Source: Pseudomonadota bacterium (GTDB lineage Bacteria; Pseudomonadota; Gammaproteobacteria; Burkholderiales; Ferrovaceae). Taken from it: a stretch of DNA of 6,006 nucleotides. The notes under the pieces are model-generated. The model had not been told where the DNA came from, did not search any database, and was given only the letters and a program-made list of their open reading frames with translations. Where the stretch lies: contig JAJZEL010000036.1 of NCBI GenBank assembly GCA_021828575.1, positions 1 to 6,006 of the forward strand, in the 5' to 3' direction. The position numbers were made by a program, and so were the translations under genes. This document shows positions 1 to 5,261 of this stretch, piece after piece. Each line of letters begins with the position of its first letter. The first letter of the stretch is position 1.

Positions 1-110
1 GCATGTCCGATTTGAATGAACTCATTCACAGTGCTGACATGGCACTCTATGACGCCAAAAATACCGGCCGTAACCGGTTGATGGTGGCAAAGAACTCCTT
101 GCTGAATTGA
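1..110 (+). CDS. GGDEF-domain protein (diguanylate cyclase type), C-terminal end only
   Basis: Only the last 36 complete codons are present; the gene enters from the left edge and stops at TGA 108-110. The readable peptide contains ADMALYDAKNTGRNRL, which matches the conserved last helix and strand of GGDEF domains (consensus ADxALYxAKxxGRN). Proteins of this family make the second messenger cyclic di-GMP from two GTP. The domain ends about eight residues before the stop, so GGDEF is the C-terminal domain and no EAL domain follows it. The GG(D/E)EF active-site loop and any N-terminal sensor lie outside the window, so catalytic activity cannot be judged. It converges on the PPOX-like gene, with a 50-base AT-rich gap between the two stops. 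Confidence 0.87.
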   Translation, partial: MSDLNELIHSADMALYDAKNTGRNRLMVAKNSLLN

Positions 111-160
111 TCGGCATGGTTTTTCGTCTTTTATTTAACATAATATAAATTATACGAACT
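111..160. other. AT-rich gap between convergent genes, no strong terminator
   Basis: This 50-base spacer lies between two stop codons. It holds T-rich runs (about 121-135) and a small AT-only inverted repeat (ATAAT 141-145 against ATTAT 148-152 in part), but no GC-rich stem in front of a T tract. I see no convincing intrinsic terminator for the GGDEF gene here, so its transcript may end by Rho or inside the neighbouring gene. Confidence 0.5.
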
Positions 161-706
161 TTATGAAATGGGAATGGGTGCTTCATTCCCATCAAGAGAC
201 GCCTGATTCCTGCTTAGCCAATACTGCTGTAGTCCGTCAGCCCCCTTTTTTTGCGCCCATTCATTCAAGGCAGTACGTTCTGACTGGAAATCAAAAGAGG
301 GAACACCCATACCGCAGGAGGTCTGGACCAGATCGATCTCCAGGTCAAAAATTTGCCGTGCTCCAGGCAAGGCAGGAAAAGAAGCATAAAGGTTTTCCCA
401 GATGGGATGCCCGGGCAGAATGGTTTTTGCCTGACCATAAACGCGAAGAATCATTGGGCTTCCCTCAAAGGCGCAGAACATGAGGGTCATGCGGGAATTT
501 TGCAACAGGTGTGCGGCTGTTTCATTACCACTGCCGGTGACGTTCAACCAGATGATCCTGCCCGGATCAAGGACCCTGCAAGTATCCATTCCCTTGGGGG
601 AAAGATTGACTCGCCCGGAAGGTCCGGCAGTGGCGACGAAAAAAACTCTTTGCTTTTGGATGAAAGCCATCAGTGGCTCTGATAGCAGAGGATAACGTTT
701 TCCCAC
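161..706 (-). CDS. Pyridoxamine 5'-phosphate oxidase-like (PPOX-fold, FMN-binding split barrel) protein
   Basis: The 181-residue protein fits the PPOX-like split-barrel family of about 180-200 residues. Visible family features are an N-terminal helix followed by the strand VFFVATAG (about 21-28), the conserved GRVNLSPKGMD block (31-41) expected near the flavin phosphate, the strand IIWLNVTGSGNETAAHL (51-67), the segment SPMILRVYGQA (83-93) and the C-terminal signature SCGMGVP (130-136). Members are small cytosolic flavoproteins; most lack a known substrate, and true PdxH function should not be assumed. The start is GTG at 704-706, chosen because GGAGG sits 4 bases upstream (complement of 711-715) and the family block begins soon after. 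No signal peptide is seen. It is divergent from rmlB and monocistronic as far as visible. The stop is TAA at 161-163. Family is fairly certain, substrate unknown. Confidence 0.85.
   Translation of the reverse strand: MGKRYPLLSEPLMAFIQKQRVFFVATAGPSGRVNLSPKGMDTCRVLDPGRIIWLNVTGSGNETAAHLLQNSRMTLMFCAFEGSPMILRVYGQAKTILPGHPIWENLYASFPALPGARQIFDLEIDLVQTSCGMGVPSFDFQSERTALNEWAQKKGADGLQQYWLSRNQASLDGNEAPIPIS
168..192. terminator. 9-bp perfect hairpin in the 3' end of the PPOX-like gene
   Basis: ATGGGAATG at 168-176 is the exact reverse complement of CATTCCCAT at 184-192, giving a 9-bp stem with a 7-base loop inside the last codons of the minus-strand gene. On that strand the stem is followed by TTTCATAA, which is only a weak T tract. 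It could act as a weak terminator or a 3'-end stabilising structure for the PPOX-like mRNA; it could also be coincidence of coding sequence. Confidence 0.35.
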
Positions 707-710
707 AAGT

Positions 711-715
711 CCTCC
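711..715 (-). promoter_or_regulatory. Ribosome binding site that decides the GTG start of the PPOX-like gene
   Basis: On the minus strand GGAGG is followed by ACTT and then GTG (704-706). This strong Shine-Dalgarno match, with a 4-base spacer, supports the rare GTG start over the internal ATG 12 codons further on. Confidence 0.7.
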
Positions 716-722
716 ACACTTC

Positions 723-753
723 TTGCTGATGAGGATACTGCGCGGCTATTATA
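723..753. promoter_or_regulatory. Overlapping divergent promoter candidates for the PPOX-like gene and rmlB
   Basis: On the minus strand a perfect TATAAT (complement of 748-753) lies about 42 bases before the GTG start; no good -35 is visible for it. On the plus strand TATTAT at 747-752 has a weak -35 (TTGCTG, 723-728) at 18 bases and would give a leader of about 36 bases before rmlB. The two -10 elements overlap and are flanked by GCGG (742-745) and CCGC (754-757), so the site is nearly symmetric. The minus-strand element is the stronger call. Confidence 0.45.
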
Positions 754-794
754 CCGCCTGCCAGAGATATGGACGTTAACAGGGATAAAACCAA

Positions 795-1871
795 ATGATT
801 CTTGTGACCGGCGGTGCCGGATTCATCGGTTCGAACTTTGTGCTGGACTGGTTTCTGCATCACGATGAGCCGGTAGTCAATCTGGACAAGCTGACTTATG
901 CAGGAAACCCTGAAAACCTGGCAGCACTGCAACAGTCAGGAGCCCCACACCAGTTGGTGCAAGGTGACATTGGTGATACCGGTTTGGTGGAACGCCTGCT
1001 GAGAGAGCATCGCCCAAGGGCAGTACTCAATTTTGCAGCAGAAAGTCATGTGGACCGTTCCATCCATGGTCCCGCCGACTTCGTTGAAACCAATCTGGGT
1101 GGGACGTTTCGCCTCCTGGAAGCTGTGCGCGCCTACTGGAGCGAATTGTCGCGCGGAGAGGCTGATGCATTCCGTTTCCTGCACGTATCTACTGACGAGG
1201 TGTATGGCACTCTGGGGCCGGACGATCCTGCCTTTACGGAACAGACCCCCTACTCGCCCAACAGCCCCTACTCTGCTTCCAAAGCTGGATCGGACCATCT
1301 GGTGCGTGCATGGTTTCACACATTTCGCCTTCCCGTGCTAACCACCAACTGCTCAAACAATTATGGTCCTTTCCAGTTTCCTGAAAAACTGATTCCACTC
1401 ATGATCCTCAATGCGGTAGACCGGCAGCCCCTTCCTGTATACGGAGATGGCCAGAATATCAGGGACTGGCTGCATGTCAGTGATCATTGCAGTGCCATAC
1501 GTCGCGTTCTGGAAGCAGGACGCCCGGGAGAAACCTATAATGTGGGTGGAGACAGCGAACGCTCCAATCTGCAGGTGGTCAATGGCATCTGCCATCTTCT
1601 GGATCATCTATTGCCCCATCCTCCAGCCGGTGGATATAAATCGTTGATCCAGTTTGTTCAGGATCGGCCGGGTCATGATCGGCGATATGCCATTGACGCT
1701 AGAAAAATCCGGCAAGAGTTGGGATGGGTGCCTTCCAACACCTTTGAAACCGGCCTCGAAAACACTCTTAAATGGTATCTGGCCCACTCGGAATGGGTCG
1801 GGCGCGTCAGAAGCGGGGCTTATCGTCACTGGATGGAAACCCATTATGGATCTGCCAGGAGCGCTCCATGA
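795..1871 (+). CDS. rmlB: dTDP-glucose 4,6-dehydratase
   Basis: RmlB (RfbB) is a cytosolic, NAD-dependent extended short-chain dehydrogenase that converts dTDP-glucose to dTDP-4-keto-6-deoxyglucose, step two of dTDP-L-rhamnose and related deoxysugar pathways. The 358 residues match the usual length of about 350-360. Visible features are the NAD-binding GGAGFIG (6-12), the DKLTYAG block (31-37), the catalytic T-D-E triad in VSTDEVYG (133-135), the YxxxK pair Tyr159/Lys163, the SNNYGPFQFPEK block (187-198) that contacts the nucleotide sugar, and RPGHDRRYAID (291-301). The ATG start puts the Rossmann motif at the very N-terminus, as in homologues; AGGGA (781-785) lies 9 bases upstream. Its TGA overlaps the rmlA ATG, so the two are one operon. 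No truncation or missing key residue is seen. Confidence 0.97.
   Translation: MILVTGGAGFIGSNFVLDWFLHHDEPVVNLDKLTYAGNPENLAALQQSGAPHQLVQGDIGDTGLVERLLREHRPRAVLNFAAESHVDRSIHGPADFVETNLGGTFRLLEAVRAYWSELSRGEADAFRFLHVSTDEVYGTLGPDDPAFTEQTPYSPNSPYSASKAGSDHLVRAWFHTFRLPVLTTNCSNNYGPFQFPEKLIPLMILNAVDRQPLPVYGDGQNIRDWLHVSDHCSAIRRVLEAGRPGETYNVGGDSERSNLQVVNGICHLLDHLLPHPPAGGYKSLIQFVQDRPGHDRRYAIDARKIRQELGWVPSNTFETGLENTLKWYLAHSEWVGRVRSGAYRHWMETHYGSARSAP
1857..1861 (+). promoter_or_regulatory. Ribosome binding site that decides the rmlA start
   Basis: AGGAG inside the last rmlB codons lies 6 bases before ATG 1868. This supports 1868 over the in-frame ATG at 1772, which would add 32 residues not found in RmlA proteins. 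Confidence 0.8.
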
Positions 1872-2749
1872 GAAAAGGCATCATTCTGGCTGGCGGGTCT
1901 GGCACCCGTCTCTATCCGGTCACTCAGGTACTGTCGAAGCAATTGTTGCCCGTGTACGACAAGCCCATGATTTATTACCCGTTGAGTACACTGATGCTGG
2001 CGGGAATACGTGACATCCTGATCATCTCCACTCCGCAGGACACTCCCCGTTTTCAGCAATTGCTGGGAGATGGTGAACAATGGGGACTTTCTCTCCAGTA
2101 CGCCGTCCAGCCCGCGCCTGAAGGATTGGCACAGGCGTTTCTGATTGGGAGGCACTTTATCGGGAATCATCCTTCAGCACTGGTATTGGGTGACAACATT
2201 TTTCATGGTCATGATTTTTCAACCATGCTGAACCGCATTGGGCAACGTGAAGACGGTGCCACGGTATTCGCCTATGCCGTCTCTGACCCTGAACGCTACG
2301 GGGTAGTGGAATTTGATACCACTGGTCGTGTATTGGGTATAGAAGAAAAACCTGCCAGGCCGCGTTCCCGATACGCAGTGACCGGGCTCTATTTCTACGA
2401 CAGGCAGGTATGCGACCGGGCAGCCATGCTAAGACCCTCTGCCCGGGGAGAGCTGGAAATCACGGACCTGAACCGTCTTTATCTGGAGCAGGGAGAGCTG
2501 CAAGTAGAGTTGATGGGTCGCGGCTTTGCCTGGCTGGATACGGGAACACATGAATCCTTGCTCGAAGCAGCCCAATACATCGAAACTGTTGAAAAAAGGC
2601 AGGGGCTCAAGATTGCATGCCCGGAAGAAATTGCCTACCGGATGGGACTGATCAGCTCCACCCGGCTGGAGGAGATGGCCGCCAGAATGAAAAACAATGG
2701 CTATGGCCAGTACCTTCGTCGCGTGCTGGAAGATACCATCATTGGTTGA
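1868..2749 (+). CDS. rmlA: Glucose-1-phosphate thymidylyltransferase
   Basis: RmlA (RfbA) joins glucose-1-phosphate and dTTP to give dTDP-glucose and pyrophosphate, the first and feedback-controlled step of dTDP-deoxysugar synthesis, in the cytosol. From ATG 1868 it has 293 residues, the same length as the enterobacterial enzyme. Visible are the nucleotidyltransferase signature GGSGTRLYPVT (9-19), SKQLLPVYDKPMIYYPLS (23-40), the metal-binding LGDN (108-111, Asp110), the EEKP sugar-phosphate motif (159-162), VTGLYFYD (171-178) and WLDTGTH (222-228, second metal ligand Asp224). The C-terminal helical part LISSTRLEEMAARMKNNGYGQYL is typical of the long, proteobacterial form. The start overlaps the rmlB stop in ATGA (1868-1871), so translation is probably coupled. 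The 3' end overlaps the convergent regulator gene by 11 bases. No rmlC or rmlD follows. Confidence 0.97.
   Translation: MRKGIILAGGSGTRLYPVTQVLSKQLLPVYDKPMIYYPLSTLMLAGIRDILIISTPQDTPRFQQLLGDGEQWGLSLQYAVQPAPEGLAQAFLIGRHFIGNHPSALVLGDNIFHGHDFSTMLNRIGQREDGATVFAYAVSDPERYGVVEFDTTGRVLGIEEKPARPRSRYAVTGLYFYDRQVCDRAAMLRPSARGELEITDLNRLYLEQGELQVELMGRGFAWLDTGTHESLLEAAQYIETVEKRQGLKIACPEEIAYRMGLISSTRLEEMAARMKNNGYGQYLRRVLEDTIIG
2690..2709 (-). terminator. Weak candidate terminator of the regulator gene, inside rmlA
   Basis: Read on the minus strand, TGGC (complement of 2706-2709) and GCCA (complement of 2698-2701) form a 4-bp stem with a 4-base loop, followed by TTGTTTTT. It lies about 30 bases past the regulator stop. 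The stem is short, so this is a weak call. Confidence 0.25.
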
Positions 2750-3491
2750 TGGCGACTGCTGTCATCTCCTGTGTTCTGGGTACCCTTTCGATGACGCCCC
2801 CAAAACAGTAGCCTTGGCTTCGAACGGATTTGATCAGGATCTCCCCCGGGTTATATTTTCTGAGCTTGCTGCGCAAGTTTGACACCAGGACATCCACAGA
2901 ACGGTCCAGCGTGCTCCATTCCCGGCCGCAAATCATGCTCATGAGTACATTTCTGTGAACCACCTGATTTTCATTTTCCAGAAGGCAATGCAACAGGTCA
3001 TACTCCCGGCTAGTCAAATTCACTGGCGTGGTCTCTTCCCAGACCACTGACCTGCGGAGCCGGTCTAACGTGAACCCGGAAAAGCGAATCAGCACATCAC
3101 CTTTCACTTGGGGATGCTTTCTCATTCGCCTGGATAACTGGCTGGTTCGTGCAGTCAATTCGCGCAGTTCAAATGGTTTTGTCAGATAATCATCGGCCCC
3201 CATTTCAATGCCGAGTACGCGATCCATGACGGTATTGTTTCCACTGATCACAATGACGCCAATGTCATGGTGGAATTCACGCACATGCCGGACGAAAGAA
3301 AGGCCATTTTCCTCCATTGCACCCAACCCGATGTCCACAAGGGCAATCTCAAATCTGAACTGGTGCAGCAAGGCTTTTGCCTGTTTGACTGTGGTACAGT
3401 GCACCAGATCGTATCCGATGGGCTTCATGACACTCTGTATCATGTACACCATCATGCGATCATCTTCGAGTATCAAAAGTTGTTTGCCCAT
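2739..3491 (-). CDS. OmpR/PhoB-family response regulator (receiver plus winged-helix DNA-binding domain)
   Basis: The 250-residue protein is a cytosolic two-component transcription factor. The receiver domain (about 4-118) shows the acidic pocket Glu9-Asp10-Asp11, phosphoacceptor Asp53 in ALVDIGL, switch Ser83 in VISG, and Tyr102 and Lys105 in DYLTKPF. The winged-helix domain (about 135-232) shows LTSREYDLLHCLLEN, the recognition-helix region DRSVDVLVSNLRSKL and the wing ending SVRSQGYCF. All residues needed for phosphorylation are present. An 18-residue tail follows the domain. ATG 3489-3491 is the only start that keeps the first strand; AGGAG is only 1 base away, whereas GCAGGG (complement of 3499-3504) is at 7 bases and may be the working site. 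No histidine kinase is in the window, so its signal and targets are unknown. It diverges from nadB and converges on rmlA with an 11-base overlap. Confidence 0.93.
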   Translation of the reverse strand: MGKQLLILEDDRMMVYMIQSVMKPIGYDLVHCTTVKQAKALLHQFRFEIALVDIGLGAMEENGLSFVRHVREFHHDIGVIVISGNNTVMDRVLGIEMGADDYLTKPFELRELTARTSQLSRRMRKHPQVKGDVLIRFSGFTLDRLRRSVVWEETTPVNLTSREYDLLHCLLENENQVVHRNVLMSMICGREWSTLDRSVDVLVSNLRSKLRKYNPGEILIKSVRSQGYCFGGVIERVPRTQEMTAVAINQ

Positions 3492-3535
3492 TCTCCTGCC
3501 CTGCCTAGTTTTGTGTTTGTTATTAGATTATTGGG

Positions 3536-3582
3536 AATCAGCTGTGAGTGTATTCCTGATTATTACGACTGGTTTCACTCAC
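3536..3582. repeat. Two interleaved inverted repeats upstream of the response regulator
   Basis: GTGAGTG (3544-3550) is inverted as CACTCAC (3576-3582), with centres 32 bases apart, close to three helical turns. AATCAG (3536-3541) is inverted as CTGATT (3556-3561), with centres 20 bases apart, about two turns. The arms alternate along the DNA. They are 45 to 91 bases before the regulator start, a normal place for operator sites, so autoregulation is possible but not shown. Confidence 0.4.
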
Positions 3583-3641
3583 CGGCATAAATATAAAATA
3601 TAGTCAGAGATCTCGACATTAATTTTTGTCATTATTTGTTA

Positions 3642-3653
3642 TTAACATGTTAA
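3642..3653. repeat. 12-bp perfect palindrome TTAACATGTTAA upstream of nadB
   Basis: TTAACATGTTAA is a perfect palindrome 33 bases before the nadB ATG, within the region where the nadB promoter should lie. It has the form of a dimeric repressor half-site pair. I do not recognise it as the site of a named regulator. Confidence 0.45.
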
Positions 3654-3657
3654 AAAT

Positions 3658-3682
3658 ACAGGCTTTTTTGTGATTTCCCTGT
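3658..3682 (+). other. Small leader hairpin just before nadB
   Basis: ACAGG (3658-3662) can pair with CCTGT (3678-3682) across a 15-base, T-rich loop, ending 4 bases before the nadB ATG. It occupies the place where a ribosome binding site would normally be. With only five pairs, it may be chance. Confidence 0.25.
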
Positions 3683-3686
3683 TTTC

Positions 3687-5261
3687 ATGAAAGTATTCGA
3701 CGTTCTTGTGGTGGGTAGCGGGCTTGCCGGAGCAACTGCCGCGCTCCGCATTGCTGAAAACCGCCGCGTGGCCCTTCTGACAAAGCGATCCCTTCAGGAT
3801 GGGGCCAGCGGATGGGCACAAGGTGGAATTGCTGCTGTCATGGATGCGGAAACGGACAGTTTCGAAAGCCACCTGTCGGATACTTTGCTGGCCGGCGCTG
3901 GCCTCTGCGACCCGGAAGTGACCCGTTTCATTGTGGAACATGCTCCTGAAGCAGTGGACTGGCTGGTTCGACAGGGAGTGGCGTTCACTCGTGAAGAGGG
4001 TGCACTGCATCTCACGCGAGAGGGCGGCCATTCCAGAAGGCGCGTGGTTCATGTGGCGGATGCTACTGGAGCAGCAATCCAGGGGTCCCTCTATCCCAAA
4101 CTGCTTGAGCATCCCAATATTTCATTGCTGGACCACCATATGCTGGTGGATTTGATCACAACGGAAAAATTGCGCATGCCAGGCAACAATCATTGCCTGG
4201 GGTTGTATGCATTGAATGAAGTGACCGAAGAGGTGGAAACATTTGCGGCCAATCAGGTGGTGCTGGCCACAGGTGGGGCCGGAAAAGTGTACCTCTATAC
4301 CACCAATCCGGACACGGCAACAGGAGATGGCATTGCCTCAGCATGGCGTGCGGGATGTCGAGTGGCCAACATGGAATTCATCCAGTTTCACCCTACCTGT
4401 CTCTACCATCCTCATGCCAAGTCCTTTCTCATTTCGGAGGCAGTACGTGGCGAAGGGGGAGTTCTCCGTTTGCCAGATGGTACCCGTTTCATGCCTTCTC
4501 ACGATTCCCGTGCCGAACTGGCGCCCCGGGACGTGGTGGCCAGGGCCATTGACTTCGAAATGAAGCGCCTGGGAATAGATTGTGTCTATCTGGACATTAC
4601 CCATAAAGGGGCTCCTTTCATAAGGGAACACTTTCCAACGATTTACCAGCGATGTCTCGAACTGGGCATTGACATGGCGTCCATGCCCATTCCTGTGGTT
4701 CCGGCAGCCCATTACACCTGCGGAGGAATCATGACGGACCTGAAGGGAAAAACGGATGTGGAAGGCTTGTATGCTGTGGGTGAAACAGCATATACGGGGC
4801 TTCATGGTGCCAATCGGCTGGCCAGCAATTCCCTGTTGGAATGCGTGGTCATGGGAACGGCTTGCGCATGGGACATCATGCACCAGTCCCGGCATGAAAT
4901 CCCTCCCTTGCCTTCCTGGGACAGCAGTCAGGTCACTGATGCCGACGAGGAAGTCGTGATTTCCCATAACTGGGATGAGCTTCGCAGGTTCATGTGGGAC
5001 TATGTGGGCATTGTCCGAACTGACAAGCGGTTGGAAAGGGCTGTCCATCGGTTGAAACTGCTTTCGGAAGAGATCCTTGAGTTTTATGCCAATTTTCACG
5101 TCAGCCGTGACTTGCTGGAATTGAGAAACCTGGTGCAGGTCTCCGACCTCATCGTGAAATCCGCCCAGGCCCGAAAGGAAAGCCGCGGCCTCCATTTCAG
5201 TCGGGATTACCCCCACACCTCCGAAAAAGCGCTTCCTACAGTTATCCAGGGGTTGGGCTGA
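3687..5261 (+). CDS. nadB: L-aspartate oxidase
   Basis: NadB is a cytosolic FAD enzyme that oxidises L-aspartate to iminoaspartate, using oxygen or fumarate, as the first step of de novo NAD synthesis; NadA then makes quinolinate. The 524 residues compare with 540 in E. coli. Visible are the FAD-binding GSGLAG (10-15), GWAQGGIAAV (42-51), HLTREGGHS with Glu112 (108-116), ATGGAGKVYLYTTNP (194-208), the FHPT loop with His235, ELAPRD with Arg281, HYTCGG with His342, and GLHGANRLASNSLLE with Arg377 (371-385). The C-terminal helical domain keeps WDYVGIVRTDKRLERA and KESRGLHF. These active-site residues separate it from succinate dehydrogenase and fumarate reductase flavoproteins. ATG 3687 is the only good start, yet no clear Shine-Dalgarno is visible before it. 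The stop TGA shares its last base with the ATPase start. nadA and nadC are not in the window. Confidence 0.97.
   Translation: MKVFDVLVVGSGLAGATAALRIAENRRVALLTKRSLQDGASGWAQGGIAAVMDAETDSFESHLSDTLLAGAGLCDPEVTRFIVEHAPEAVDWLVRQGVAFTREEGALHLTREGGHSRRRVVHVADATGAAIQGSLYPKLLEHPNISLLDHHMLVDLITTEKLRMPGNNHCLGLYALNEVTEEVETFAANQVVLATGGAGKVYLYTTNPDTATGDGIASAWRAGCRVANMEFIQFHPTCLYHPHAKSFLISEAVRGEGGVLRLPDGTRFMPSHDSRAELAPRDVVARAIDFEMKRLGIDCVYLDITHKGAPFIREHFPTIYQRCLELGIDMASMPIPVVPAAHYTCGGIMTDLKGKTDVEGLYAVGETAYTGLHGANRLASNSLLECVVMGTACAWDIMHQSRHEIPPLPSWDSSQVTDADEEVVISHNWDELRRFMWDYVGIVRTDKRLERAVHRLKLLSEEILEFYANFHVSRDLLELRNLVQVSDLIVKSAQARKESRGLHFSRDYPHTSEKALPTVIQGLG
5248..5252 (+). promoter_or_regulatory. Ribosome binding site for the P-type ATPase, inside nadB
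   Basis: AGGGG in the last nadB codons lies 8 bases before ATG 5261. It supports the overlapping TGATG arrangement as the true start. Confidence 0.5.

Larger units (their letters stand above)
3492..3686. promoter_or_regulatory. Divergent control region between the response regulator and nadB
   Basis: This 195-base non-coding stretch must hold both promoters. It is visibly AT-rich from about 3586 to 3660. Plus-strand -10-like elements are TATAAA (3592-3597) and TATAGT (3599-3604), neither with a good -35. TTGTCA (3626-3631) resembles a -35 but its matching -10 (3650-3656) is poor. On the minus strand TATATT-like elements lie in the same AT block. Repeats within it are listed separately. I cannot fix either transcription start by eye. 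Confidence 0.5.

Noticed and set aside
149..154. Minus-strand TATAAT in the gap after the GGDEF gene
   Set aside because: It would drive transcription antisense into the GGDEF gene; in such an AT-only stretch a match is expected by chance, and no -35 or gene fits it.
567..932. Minus-strand open frame across the PPOX-like gene start, the intergenic region and rmlB
   Set aside because: It crosses two well-supported genes out of frame, with no family resemblance.
1772..1867. In-frame upstream ATG that would lengthen RmlA by 32 residues
   Set aside because: The extra residues have no RmlA character, the stretch is rmlB coding sequence, and AGGAG lies 6 bases before ATG 1868, giving the standard 293-residue enzyme.
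2657..2672. CTCCA/TGGAG inverted repeat in the rmlA 3' part as a terminator
   Set aside because: No T tract follows on either strand and the codons encode conserved RmlA sequence.
3208..3603. Plus-strand open frames antisense to the response regulator
   Set aside because: The regulator's receiver domain explains this stretch fully, and the translated peptides look like no protein family.
3607..3614. GAGATCTC palindrome in the regulator-nadB spacer
   Set aside because: An 8-bp palindrome with no extension or repeat copy nearby is too short to call a site.
4338..5216. Long 292-codon open frame on the minus strand inside nadB
   Set aside because: It is wholly antisense to a fully conserved nadB; its translation shows no recognisable domain. 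It is a shadow of nadB codon use.
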